A stretch of DNA of 64,000 nt. Source: Leuctra nigra. Lineage: Eukaryota > Arthropoda > Insecta > Plecoptera > Leuctridae. How positions within the stretch are numbered: position 1 is the first letter of the stretch; each line of letters opens with the position of its first letter. Both the position numbers and the translations under genes were made by a program. The notes beneath the pieces were generated by a model. It saw only the letters and a list, made by a program, of their open reading frames with translations. It was not told the origin of the DNA and did not search any database. Below are positions 1 to 11,174 of this stretch, piece after piece. The stretch covers positions 21,827,073-21,891,072 of the forward strand of contig OW203767.1 in the NCBI GenBank assembly GCA_934045905.1, written 5' to 3'.

Positions 1-324
1 GCAATAAAAAATAAAGAAAAAACATAATTAGTCATTCTAGAGTTTACAAATAAGCAAATTCAGTAATTAAATTAATTCAGAAAGGTAAAATGGTTAAGAA
101 AGTAAACACAAAAAAGGCACAAAATATCGTAATTTCCCACATTTTTAAGTAAACAAGATTAGTTGAGATTTCTCGGCTTTTACTTCATACTAGAATATTA
201 CGTATCATTGTACCAATTTGAATTGTACTGTATCATGGTCCATGAGTGAAGGGGAATCTACATGAAAAGGCTCTGTTTTCTTCTTTAGTGCTTTTAACGT
301 GGTACTGTTGTGAAACTAAGCAAA

Positions 325-478
325 TGACGACGGATGAATGATTATGATGATGATTAAGAAAGGGGAGGGATGGGGAACCTACTAATCATTTTCCTCCCGA
401 CTGAGGGAAACCACGGAAAAACCTCAGTCAGGAAGGAACGCCGCTGGTATCGAACTCAAAACCTCCAGAGCGTTCTGC
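325..478 (-). repeat. tRNA-derived SINE, old copy (family SINE-1)
   Basis: Read on the minus strand, this follows the SINE-1 pattern best seen at 55035-55325: a Pol III B-box-like word (here TTCGATACC), a 'cttcctgactgagg' / 'cctcagtcggg' hairpin, 'cctactaat' and then a 'catcatcataatcattcatccgtcg' type tail. The copy is diverged and its tail is shortened. It has no coding potential. Confidence 0.7.
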
Positions 479-485
479 CTGAGCA

Positions 486-2195
486 ATCATTTTTCATTTT
501 TATTAATCGCTCCATTTTTGGAGTATTCATCAGCCCAAATAGATAATATCCCTTCTCCTCTTGTGGCACTACAATACTCGCACCAAAACGTTTCTCACAT
601 TTTTTGCTAGTAGAGATTACACATTCATATCAAGTCTTCTGGACCTACCATCTCGAAAAATCTCAACTTACAAAATCTGACAAGGAGACGCAAAATACCC
701 CTCTCTCATACTTCAATGCCTGTCCAACAAACTGAGCCATCACTTTTGTCGGTACTGATGGTTAATTACATCGATGGTTATCGGAATTATGTGGATCAGA
801 GATTCTGAGCCCTTGTAACTTAAGAGTTGTTGAGCCCTGCAAGATGCTTGGTCTCTAGTTCGATTCCAGATAAGGCTATCGATATCGTGGTAATTTGAGA
901 GTTTTAAAAGCAGAGCGGCCGCGGTAACTCTTTTCATGCAGGGACAATATGCATCGAGTCTTGCAGATGATGGTTTATTGAAATCATATTGAGATGATTG
1001 CAGCTGCTAATTCGGGTTTCTTTGATCTCTGTGGGTGAAATTAAAGGATACGATTTCGTGTTGTTACGTGAAAATTTCTGTCCCGAACATAACTTTTTTA
1101 AAGTTTAATTAGTGTTTGATTTGTTTAAGAGAAAAAAACACTACCCATAAAAATTTTAATTAATTTTGGTGGAGCTTTAGTTTTTAATTTGTAGCGTAAA
1201 AGACGTCATCAAAAAGATGGATGGAATTGTTATAATAAAAAGCACTAAAAAGCAATGTTTCCCAATCAATTTGTATGATTTGATTTGTTATGAACACTTC
1301 AATAACCACTTCAGCAACTATACCATAATTATTATTTTTAAAGCTGGGTTCTTGTTTTACCTCTGAAAGAAAATATGTAAAACGTACACTTACTGATGCT
1401 GGGTTATTTTATTACTGAATTGATGGAAGTGTAATATTATTATGTTATGAACTTTTAAAATCCATTTTCTCTCGTTGAAAATAAGTAAGTGCAGGAGCTG
1501 AATGTACAAAACAAGTTTGCACATAAATATCAATTAAATTTAGTTACCCATTAAAGTCCGGTTAATTATGTAAATATGATAAAGCCCGGTAGTATTACTA
1601 GCCATAATAATGTTATGACAGCTAGTGCAATTGCCAAGTGTCATAACCAATTTACGCATCTTGAATATGATTCCATGAAAAACCGAATTTTCCACGATAT
1701 TTCCTTATACGTTCTTCGGACCAACAACTTATAATTTGATAATTGGTTAATTAAACTATTTAATACGAATTACGCTGCTAATTTTAAGTCATGAAAAGGC
1801 AAGTTAAAGGCATAGGAAATTTTTATGGCTTTACTTTTGCTGGCTTAATTTGGAACCTAATTGGATCACGGAAGTTCCCAGGTGGGCTAAAAGGGGGTGG
1901 TGAGGGGGGGGGGGTGAGATACGATTCGGAAACGTGTAAAACTGTTCATTACACGTGTTATAACTTTTAATGACGCACGGGTAAGTCAACTGATGTAATG
2001 AGATCATAAAAGAAGATGATTATCATGATGCTGAGAAATAATAGGGAGATAAAACATTAAAGAAGGTAAATTAAACCTCTTAGGTTGGCATGTGTGTACA
2101 ATTCAATGAATCAATCATTTTGAGCAGCTGCTGTGAATTTCTTTATGTACTGAGATGAAATGGAGATATTATTTTATTACGAGGAAACTATTTGG
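486..2195. other. AT-rich non-coding stretch
   Basis: No supportable gene. The only frame of note (740-937, minus, 65 codons) has no recognisable domain. A 12-G run sits near 1903-1914. The rest is AT-rich DNA with short homopolymers. Confidence 0.5.
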
Positions 2196-2199
2196 ACGT

Positions 2200-2385
2200 A
2201 GTAATGTGACTCGAGGAATGATAATTTGCACTCCGGAGGTCCTGGGTTCGATGGGAAGATTCTACTATTGTTCCACACAAAAGCCTCCTTACGGTTCTTA
2301 CTAATATCTATTTGTCATCATCGAAATCATTCATCAATCGCCATTTATCTCATTGCAGAACAGTGAGGGGTTCAACACAACAATT
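2200..2385 (+). repeat. tRNA-derived SINE, degenerate copy (SINE-1)
   Basis: The segment has 'ctccggaggtcctgggttcgat' (B-box region), then 'ttactaat', 'catcatcgaaatcattcatcaatcgcca' and 'gcagaacagtg', in the same order as the full SINE-1 copy at 55035-55325. The internal hairpin is lost and the 3' tail is damaged, so this is an old insertion. Confidence 0.6.
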
Positions 2386-2889
2386 AAACAACTATTTTGA
2401 CATTTAAAAACTAAAAATTAAATAAAGCCAATTATGAGTCCTGAACAAACTCACTTTTACTCTCAGTGGCACAAAGACAGCTATTTTGAAATCTTTTCGA
2501 GATAAATTGTGTAGCATTATCGAAATTTGTACCTCCGTTTGTTGTAAATCAAATTCCATATTGTGGGTTAAATGTGGTTAAAATCAATTTAACCACACAC
2601 AGAAGGTGTCAAATGGACCCAATTGATGTAATTTAAAATAGCAATACTGTATTTAAACTTCTAAATGAAGTCTTCACATTTGAAGATATCAATTTAGGGG
2701 TAGTAAAACTTTAAACATCCACTTTTTCTTAGATGGGACATTTTCCTCTGCATATTACTCCGAAATATTTCATTTTTCAAGAGATTGTACACAACGTTTT
2801 CTCAATATCAACTGAAACCATATTCCAAAACACGCTCCCGTATTTCAGTTTCATCGGCCATCACAAACGCGTCCAATTCCCTTCAGAAA

Positions 2890-3135
2890 CCAACAATCAT
2901 TCTGTCATCCCTTACTGTTAGTCGATCACGATTAGGGGTAGCTTTAGCTTACTCCCTGTGCATTGTGTACAGCGTTACATGAATGCACTGCAAATACAAA
3001 AACTTCCCCAATACGGTGGAGTTTTTCAGGACCGGTTGGCTTAGCGCTTTTCTTATTATCGTATTGCCTGGGCGTGATAAGCCCTAGGGTCTTTGCCACT
3101 AAGCCCTTTGGTACAGTCGAGTTCAAAAATAAGCT
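2890..3135. other. Unclassified balanced-GC block
   Basis: This block stands out from its AT-rich surroundings by higher complexity and GC. It contains a short inverted repeat around 'gcctgggcgtgataagcc' / 'ctaagccc' near 3066-3110. Open frames exist on both strands (60 and 92 codons) but neither shows a known domain. It could be a fragment of an old repeat or a conserved non-coding element; the sequence alone does not decide. Confidence 0.25.
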
Positions 3136-3139
3136 CAGA

Positions 3140-4330
3140 TGGGATGTAGGGAAAAACGATCAAAAGATATTGCGAAATTTATATACGTGTTTGGTTGAAA
3201 ATATTACTTGGCTTTTTTATAAGAACTGTGAGAATGGCTGAGTGAGAAAAAACGATGACTGAATTGCTAATATAGAGGGATTAATATTGCATAATTTGAT
3301 GTTGGATTAAGATCAAGATATTTTAGTACAACATTTCAAAATAATATTGCAAACTGACAATGCTTAGCATTTGCGTATGCCTGAATCACATATATCAATG
3401 TTTTGTAGACATAATACCTAATTATACATTTTTTAATTTAAATTTAAATATTTAAATTAATACACGTCAGCAGGACAACTTGAATATAATAATGGAATAA
3501 CATAAATTGAAGAATGTCAAGTGTGAAATCAACAGAAACATAAAAGACGCTTAGATACAAAACCTTATTAAAGTTTGATGATGTAGATTTACGCACAATT
3601 ACTTTCAATATTATGAAATTCATATATTTGAATATTTTATTTTACAAAAATAATGCAAATACAAACAAATTTATCTGCATCATAATAGTGCTCAATTGTA
3701 AACCCTTCTCCAGATTACTAAAAATCAATTCAACAAAACTATAAATCAGCTGGAATTGCGCAATTATGGCTCAAACTTGATCATATCTCTCCGACTCCTT
3801 TTTAAAAGTTTCACACACAAAATAACTGTTAGAATTTTATGGAATACTTTGCATTGCACATAATTTATGAATTTCAAGAAATTAAATTATACGGAAAATC
3901 TCGAGATTGTGGATATTCTCACCATAACCTAACTTCCTGAAAGAGCATTCCTAACAACAAATTATTTTAATATCTAATCCAGATGAGAATAAAATAGGTA
4001 TGTCCAATATTTTCGATAGATTCAAAAAATTTACATATTTTGATCAGTTTCTATCAAATTAACGCCTCTAAATTTCACCTTACGAACTGAAATTCCAACG
4101 CGTTCTTAAAAAGACATAAATAACTCGGACATGCATGTCCAACAAAACATCATTTCAAGTCAAGTTAAAAACGAAACCCAAGTCACAAACAAGTGTAACA
4201 CAACTCAACAATATCACTCACAAAACAACCGGAAACATGGTACTTTATGTCGTTGCGTGTGAAAATTCAAAAAAGCCAACATTCCATTTCACCGCAACTG
4301 ACTTCATATAACACCTACATAATGACACTT
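3140..4330. other. AT-rich non-coding stretch
   Basis: I see no gene, element boundary or tandem repeat here. An AT-only palindromic stretch built from 'aaatttaaat' lies around 3430-3462. Confidence 0.5.
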
Positions 4331-4336
4331 TGATCA

Positions 4337-4654
4337 TTATACTACCCTGTCATGTGACAAGAAACGAAGGATCAGCATCTTACAAAGAGCTTTGTCCTTA
4401 TTTCCTGCCACGGCCAGGTGGGTGTATTGAAAAACATGCGACAAATAAGTTCTTTTCAAGAGATATTCAATGGAGGAGGTTTTTAAATACAATCTGTACG
4501 CTTCGCGCCCTTGCACAATGTGAATCATATCCTTGTTGCGTTTAGAATGTGTCCTTAATGCGACCGCCGCCCTGTTGGGGCAGGTAATGTGGTATGTGAT
4601 ATAGTATATTGATTCAGGGAGGTGTGAAACGTAATCAAAGATGCAGGATTTCAT
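4337..4654 (-). CDS. Unrecognised 105-codon ORF, doubtful
   Basis: An ATG-to-stop frame in a patch of higher GC than its surroundings. The predicted product is basic and mixed in composition (for example a THSKRNKDMIHIVQGREAYR stretch). I recognise no domain, signal peptide or membrane segment. No promoter, splice site or polyadenylation signal supports it, and the opposite strand also carries a 71-codon frame in the same block. It may be a relic of a transposon ORF or chance. I give it low weight. Confidence 0.15.
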   Translation of the reverse strand: MKSCIFDYVSHLPESIYYITYHITCPNRAAVALRTHSKRNKDMIHIVQGREAYRLYLKTSSIEYLLKRTYLSHVFQYTHLAVAGNKDKALCKMLILRFLSHDRVV

Positions 4655-5060
4655 GGGAAGAGAAACTAAGTCTTCGTATAGGTTACATCACGGAGGAGGA
4701 AAATCTCACTGGTGCACAGATGCTTTCAGTAGCGAATGAAATATAAGTAATTAATTTTCTTTCTTGATTTGATATCCTTATTTTATTTGTTACAATTTCT
4801 TATTTCATGCACAACTATCTAATTATGAGTAAACTATTGAAAATCTGCCTCACCACAAGTGAGAAATTATGCTTTGGCTTGATCAAATACAATTTTCTAG
4901 AGGTATAGTTTCTCCAAAAGTATGTAGGTACAGTTTTGGGCCTGAATAATAAAGAATATTTTTTTCTATACAAACAAGATCACACGCAATACTCAAGAGT
5001 AAGGTACGAGAAGATATAAGATATAAGATTTTATTTAAATTTATTTTTCAATAAAAACTA

Positions 5061-5373
5061 AATTCCAATTCATGCTTTGCACGTGCGTCTTTTGTTTTAC
5101 ATCAACAATGTAAAAAAGTATATTTTCGGCCATATTGGTGATAGCTGTCAATTCGATTTAAACTAATTATTATCGGTTATAGTCAAAGATAGTTTGTAAA
5201 TAAGTGGTTTTATACCTATAAGAACTTCTTCTGCAGCTTACAATTGCCCAGGTAAACCATAAATAATATCAAAAAGTACTGAAAAACAGATTGACAGCCG
5301 TTCTGACATGTATCCCCAAAATGGCCGCGCAACAATGAGATGACGTCACGTGCAAAGCATGAATAGGAAATTT
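5061..5373. mobile_element. TIR element (MITE-like), ~313 bp
   Basis: The ends form an inverted repeat: the left end reads 'attccaattcatgctttgca' followed by cgtg, and the right end is its near-perfect complement 'cacgtgcaaagcatgaatag' plus 'gaaat'. The interior is AT-rich, non-coding and has several 'acaatg' words plus a 'gatgacgtcacgtg' stretch at the right end. No transposase is present, so this is a non-autonomous DNA element. The flanking duplication is unclear, so the superfamily is not assigned. Confidence 0.65.
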
Positions 5374-8316
5374 TACATAATTCTTCAAATTGATTAATTT
5401 AATATAATACAGTATCATAAAATTAGACTAGGGCCAGTTTTTCAATACCTTGTTACTGTATTGATGAACATACATTGGTTGATTATGTTTATTTTTTGTT
5501 AAATCTTAATCAAGGGTTGATAAAATAAAATAGGGTATACCTACATACCATTTTGGTAACAAAAAAATGACGTAAATTTTTGATGTGCCTCTCCCACAAA
5601 AGGATTAATTATTCATACAAGTATACAGATATTTTAAATTTTATACTTATCTTAATTGAAAGAAAATATTTTAAAAGTCTCACATAGAATGTTTTCCTAA
5701 ATTATTCTAACAGACGAGTACGCCTTAAATAAGCCTATAAGCCTTATATTCATCATATAACTTTATAACACCCTCCCCTTCTTCCCTCCCTCAAAAACAA
5801 GATTAAACTCATATCATTATTGACGAATAAATTTCCCTACGTTTTAGAGAATATCCACAAAGAACTTTTAGTAAAAACGGTTTTAATCTAATCTGAAACA
5901 TTTTTTAAAAACTAAAGTGCCCGAAAGCCAAATTAAATTAGCACTTAAGAATTGCATATTTTTTGCTACTTTCATGGACGTTTTATAATGCATTTAGGTT
6001 TATTGCGGTAATAGTCACAATTAAATTCACTTTGCTTTGTGTTCGTTCAAATAAAACCTTTCAAATTTTTTGTTGAAACTACTTCTATTTAAATTTCAAA
6101 TTTGCCATATACCTTGGACGCAAGAAACATGTTTATGGCCATGATACCTTCTGAAAACATAAGGAAGCAAGTTTCAAAAACTTGTTTTCCAGCATTTTGA
6201 GTGAGCATTTGGAATCTTTTACAAGTCAAAATACAAGCCTTATTAAAAGAGTTTATGATCCCATCGAACCTTTAAATATTATCTTCTAGACAATTAAAAT
6301 ATTGATGAAAGACCCTATAAAATAATTCAACATATCGTAACCCATGTTAACCTAACCAATAGCTTTCAAAACCTGATCATTTTAAAACAAACGCTTATCG
6401 CTTTTGAAAAGTACAAATCTAACATGCAGTTTTACACGACACCAATCTAACAACAACCAATAGAGATTGCCACACAAAAAAATCACATTCACAATTTACA
6501 ATCGAACAAGTGTTGTTAAGATTACCTTACGTTTTTATCTATGAGTTGTCTAGTTTGGGTCGATATTTTCACACATGACTGTATAGTTATTTGTTTCTAC
6601 TTAATGATGGTCCGTCTATGTAAATATCCTGCATGTGGTAATAAATTATCGGCTGGCTATGCGGCCAACTTGCTGGGATGGTTTCTTAGCTTAGCAGTGG
6701 GGTTTAATAAAGTCTAGAGAGGTTATTAAAAATGTGAAAATATTAGGCACCGTTGACGCTGACCATAAACAATGACCCCATGGTGGGATCAGGCAAGACT
6801 ACCCTATAGCTAGAGATGTTTGTGACCCCTGGCTTTTGAGGATCGGGGTTTGAGAACAGGAAAATGTAAATAGCAGAAGAGATAACAAACGAATAAGGTA
6901 TGAAAAATAATGAAAAATTAATGAATGAAAAGTAGGAAAAGTAATTTTTTTTAAATTAATATTGCAAAAGGTGAAAGTTTGATTTTGGGAATCTACTTTT
7001 TTGTTTGTTTTAAGAAATTACTGAATAAATTTGGAGGGATGTAAAAAATATTTAGGAAATAATGACACCTGAACACCTGATTCAATCAGGTTAGCTTGAA
7101 AACAATCAAACAAAAATTCAAAACCCCAAATTAGTAACAGAGCTTTATTCGTATAAAGATTTTCATAAAGTTAGTACAACATTTCGGTATTTTGATATAT
7201 GAAGGTGATCATTATCTATTGGCTTTTTAATATCTCACTTGCTATGTAGTTGGTTATCTGACAGATAATTTATCGTGAATCTGCAAAGACGGCCCTTAGA
7301 GTATTCGTTAATGGTCTATTGACGTTGTGGGTGTTCTTTTTTATTTATAACCAAATTGATGAGCAAATTCCGTTTTATTAAGAAACTGAGTTTGATGTAA
7401 AATCTTCCTAGTTTTCTGACGTTTATTGCGCGTCATGTTAAAATAATTGTGTTGTTCTTTACTTGGCTATAAATTATCGTAATTATATTTTAAACTCAGA
7501 TTTAACGACGCACTTATTTTAAACATCTTCTTGTATTTTGTCGGTGGTTTTGAGTCGAGATGTTTTGAAGCCGCATATGGGGCTCGATCCCACGCCCTTT
7601 GAAAATATTATAGACTATACTAGGAGAGGTCGTAAATTATAAGAAAATATTTTATTTTTAATCATTTGATAATTAATTCCATAAATTATTTTTGATAGTT
7701 TTTTGACAGCATGAGTGATAATATCATATCTTTTTGCAATACATTTTAGCAATAGATAACTCGCTGGGTGGGTTTTATTAAATTGTTTTAAAGAAAAACA
7801 ATTAATTCAACGTCCGCTCAACTAATTCAACATTAATAGGAACTACTTGAAATGGTACAGGTTTCAAATGGTCAGTAGACTGATACTGACATTACGGGTT
7901 AATAAAATCATTGACATAAAAATTCGAAATTTTAAAAGGAAGAGAAATGGAAAAAATGTAGTCATTGTAATAAATAAATAAATAAATAAATTATTACGAA
8001 TTATTTAAATTGGAAAAATAATTTAAAAAATAATTGGTAATAATTTGCATTCCAATATAATCTATGTAGGTATACCTATACGAAAGAAGAATCAGTTATT
8101 TATATATTTTAGTTATTTTAATTTTTGCCCAAAGAGAAAAAGGAATAATTAAAAACACAATTAAACATCCAAAAAATTCAATAAATTTTAATTGCATTGA
8201 AATAATTCTTTCTCATGTTTAGATAAATCTATATCATATTATATAAAATAGATTTGAACATGAGGTAGAATTAATTAATATAACTTTATTTTGATTTTAT
8301 CACTTTCTTGAATGTA
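5374..8316. other. AT-rich non-coding stretch
   Basis: No supportable gene. A short (AAAT)n microsatellite lies near 7970-7993. A minus-strand tRNA-like B-box word (rc of 'ggggctcgatccc') lies near 7579-7592, with 'ttaacgacgcactta' upstream near 7502. The latter is also found beside the tRNA-like sequence at 48120-48215. A second tRNA-like scrap is near 6830-6860. Confidence 0.5.
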
Positions 8317-8320
8317 GCAC

Positions 8321-9401
8321 TGAAACCTGCGGGATTTGGCTCAGAGGGTAGAACACAAAGAATCAGCAATATTATAATTTGTTTATTACAGAGAAAATAA
8401 ATGTTCATTGATGTGAAAAGAGCAATCAAAAATTATGAAACAATATTACGTTCGATACGTCGGCAGTAGTGATGATGTCGTCTGGTTTGTTTACTTCCGC
8501 GTAAACAAGTGGATGGCGTTGACTCTTGCGTAGTGTGTCCCGTGAACTCCAGTCCACCAGCAGAATGAAATGACTGGATATGTCACCTCCTTCAGCTGCG
8601 ATGCGATGATGTCGTCTAATAACCCCTTGGTTACCAGGACGTCCAGCAGTCCGTGCACAAGGAGTGACCTCCTCGAGCAGTTGGATCAAGTTGGCTCAGG
8701 CTGATGACGTTCGTGGCTGCAGACTCGTCGGTTTCTCCCGGAGTTGCAATTCACTTCGATCACATCGGCACTGTCTCGCTGAAATTATACTATGTTGCGT
8801 GCACAAGGCTTCACGGTTCGCGAGGCAGGTCTCACTGCTCTGAGAAAACTCCGACTGATGATGTTTGGCTGGTAGCCTGACGTTTTATACCCTCTGACAT
8901 CGTTTTCCCTCCAAAGAATCTGATTGGTTGGTTTCGTACACGTGGTAGCTAATTTTAGACATTCTGTCATTTCTAAAGCCCGCGAAACGACTTTCTTTCT
9001 GCACGTAGGCCCATGCTTTTCTTGGAATCACTGAAAACTAGTCTGGCTGACTGGTTTTGTAGCGTTATCACAATGACTGGTTCACTTGTTATTACGTGGT
9101 GACATCACAATTTAGGTAAGGTCACATACTTTTTATATGGATTCACTCACTTTCTTGATATAATTGCACATTGTTGAACTTATTTGATTGCTCGTTATAT
9201 TTTTGTCTATATTTTGATTGCTGTTGAATTTTAAGATTGTAAGTTTACATAATGATTCTAATTAATTACTTTGTGTTCAGTTAACCTTGACTCTAAGAAT
9301 GCCATGCTACAAGCTTGTTCATTCTTTAAACCTATTTCAAGCAAACATTATTATTTTTTTTTAAAGTTAATTTTCTAACCTAGATAGGCCAACTTGTTAC
9401 A
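8321..9401 (-). repeat. 3' LTR of the retrotransposon
   Basis: The same 1081 bp as 12664-13744, offset exactly 4343 bp, with one difference seen (8995). It carries the same internal promoter and polyadenylation signal. In this copy the AATAAA complement at 8382-8387 would terminate element transcripts. The 87- and 61-codon open frames inside it recur in the other LTR and show no domain, so they are not called as genes. Confidence 0.95.
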
Positions 9402-9412
9402 GAGCCCCCTGA
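9402..9412 (-). other. Likely polypurine tract
   Basis: Directly inside the 3' LTR the minus strand reads 'caggggg' then 'ctc' before TGTAACA. It is short for a polypurine tract but in the right place for plus-strand priming. Confidence 0.4.
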
Positions 9413-9781
9413 ATTCTTGTTGTTCACCTTTTGAATGAAGTAAATTTGAAATACATTGAAATTTTGAATGAGAAAATGGTGATAAAACAAGGATTCACAT
9501 AGAGACTGGACTATCTAGCAGGAATAATCTCTTCCTTCTGACAAACAAAAAGTTTCCTTGAACAGATGCAAGTTTATTTCCCCTTACAGCTGTCTAATCT
9601 AAACCTGAATGAATGAACTCACCCCTCCATCTACCAAAACAAAAACAAACCTCATCCTACTTCCCGGAAACGATGCTCGACTCAACCCTCTCTCTTATCA
9701 CAATCCCGTTATTGACCTAGTGACCTACTTTTGCTGGGTCATCATACCAAACATCAACATTGGTGTTGTCATCAGTAGGAA

Positions 9782-10675
9782 TCATTTGTTCGACGTATTG
9801 ATTTCTTTCTTCCGTCCACGATCGAATGGAAATGAAATCGTTCCTTCTTCTGTTTCGTCTTGAGTTTTCACCCTTGAAATTTCTTCAAGTAGCTGTTTCC
9901 GAATTGAATTTTCCCTGTTTTCTTGAGCAGTGGTCGATGTGTAGCTTTCATTTTCGTCAGCTTTCTTCTTCAGTTCTCGTACGTTCATTTGCAGTCCATC
10001 TTGCAAGCAAACATTTTCGTCTTCTTCTCTCAAATCATTATTCAACCCTTTCTTCAAAACATCATCGTTTTCATTCATAATCACCTTGTCATTTTTCTCG
10101 TCGTGAAACTTTTCACCATTACTTTTAAAGTCGCCTATAGACTTCAAAACATCGCCAATTTCTTCAACTGTTCGAACTCTGTCGAAATCATCTTGATTTG
10201 CAATCGGAATCTGTAATACTTCCTTCTCGCTCACTTGTGGCAATACTACCTCGCAATTGTCTTCAAAATTCTTCCTTCGAAATACATTTTCATCTTTCTT
10301 CATCTTCGTATATTCACAACTACTTCCTTCAACTTTGTCTTTGTCTGGTCCATCCAAACTTTCAATTTTATTCTGGACAATTTCTTCTGGCACACAGCCC
10401 CCCTCTGTACTCTCTTGTGATTGCAACGTCTTGCAAGCAGCAGCGTCTTCAATCCCTTTCTTGAAAAGCAAAAAATCTATTTGAAGTTGCTTTTCTTTTG
10501 CAGAAACCTCTGCTTCTCTGGCAGCTTCTCGCTCATCCATCTCTTTCTTCCACCGTCTTGAAGATCTGCGTATATACTCTTTAAGATCCTCACGCTCTTT
10601 CTTCTGTATTCTTCTAATCTCTTCTTTTCTCTCTTTGAAACGTGTCTTTTCGGTCGACGCAAAATCGTGTCCCAT
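9782..10675 (-). CDS. Extra charged ORF of the retrotransposon, function unknown
   Basis: A 297-codon ORF beginning two bases after the stop of the Asn-rich ORF, in the -1 frame relative to it, and ending ~380 bp before the 3' LTR. The N-terminal third is a basic/acidic helix likely to form a coiled coil (many RK and EE pairs). The rest is acidic and hydrophilic. I see no DSG/DTG protease motif, no reverse-transcriptase YxDD box and no integrase HHCC or DDE pattern, so it is not pol. There is no signal peptide or membrane segment. It occupies the place of pol and may be a captured gene or an extension of gag reached by frameshift or re-initiation. Confidence 0.6.
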   Translation of the reverse strand: MGHDFASTEKTRFKERKEEIRRIQKKEREDLKEYIRRSSRRWKKEMDEREAAREAEVSAKEKQLQIDFLLFKKGIEDAAACKTLQSQESTEGGCVPEEIVQNKIESLDGPDKDKVEGSSCEYTKMKKDENVFRRKNFEDNCEVVLPQVSEKEVLQIPIANQDDFDRVRTVEEIGDVLKSIGDFKSNGEKFHDEKNDKVIMNENDDVLKKGLNNDLREEDENVCLQDGLQMNVRELKKKADENESYTSTTAQENRENSIRKQLLEEISRVKTQDETEEGTISFPFDRGRKKEINTSNK

Positions 10676-10677
10676 CT

Positions 10678-11037
10678 CTACTTTCCATTCTGTGTCGACC
10701 TCTGTTCGTTTCCCGAATTTTCATTTTTCGTTTCCTTCGTATCGGACTCTGGTGGACGATTATTATTATTCCCGTTACCATGCCCATTTCTGTTATAGCC
10801 ATTTCTGTCGTTGTTGTTGTTATTGTAATTTCTGTCATAACTATTCCTGTTATTATAGCCGTTCCTATTGTCATTGTAACCATTCCCGTTACGAATTGGC
10901 TCATATTGCTTGGGATCTCTGATTAGTTTTTCAGTGAATTCATCATGCTCTAAGTCAGTCAGCTCTTTTATCAACTCATCTTTAGTTTTGACTTTGCCAC
11001 GCACTATCACCCTGGAGGCCAATTCTTGAGTTTTCAT
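10678..11037 (-). CDS. Asn/Arg/Gly-rich nucleocapsid-like ORF
   Basis: A 119-codon ORF downstream of the palindrome. Its first ~8 codons come from the palindrome arm; the remainder is most simply the C-terminal part of gag. After a short helical segment with KTKDELIKELTDLEHDE, residues ~50-95 are a low-complexity repeat of Asn, Gly, Arg and Tyr, which suits RNA binding. There is no CCHC zinc knuckle. The ATG at 11037 is supplied by the inserted palindrome, so it may not be used. The stop at 10678-10680 lies just upstream of the next ORF's ATG (10675). Confidence 0.6.
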   Translation of the reverse strand: MKTQELASRVIVRGKVKTKDELIKELTDLEHDEFTEKLIRDPKQYEPIRNGNGYNDNRNGYNNRNSYDRNYNNNNNDRNGYNRNGHGNGNNNNRPPESDTKETKNENSGNEQRSTQNGK

Positions 11038-11174
11038 GTTTTGAAACCATGTGTGGTTTCATTGTATAAAACGTAAAAAAGTTGACAACTATTGCTTAGT
11101 CTTCAACTTTTTTACGTTTTAAACAATGAAACCACACATGGTTTCAAAACATGAAAACTCAAGAATTGGCCTCC
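11014..11174. repeat. 161-bp near-perfect palindrome inside gag
   Basis: Two 72-bp arms (11014-11085 and 11103-11174) are exact inverted copies apart from one mismatch pair (in the 'gtataaaac' / 'gttttaaac' words), around a 17-bp spacer. Each arm also contains a smaller hairpin (gaaacca...tggtttc). The palindrome separates the capsid-like ORF from the Asn-rich ORF. Taken with one adjacent A (present on both sides) the extra length is 162 bp, a multiple of three, and the flanking gag segments lie in one frame across it. It could be a foldback insertion or a template-switch product of reverse transcription. Confidence 0.9.

Noticed and set aside
7970..7993. Possible CRISPR-like or satellite repeat
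   Set aside because: It is a simple AAAT microsatellite; no spaced repeats of CRISPR type occur anywhere in the window.
8426..8970. 87- and 61-codon minus frames, repeated at 12769-13313
   Set aside because: They lie wholly inside the LTRs, overlap the predicted promoter region and have no domains.
9826..10926. Many plus-strand frames opposite the retrotransposon ORFs
   Set aside because: These are antisense shadows of the charged minus-strand ORFs, rich in Phe/Ser/Leu as expected from complementing Glu/Lys codons.
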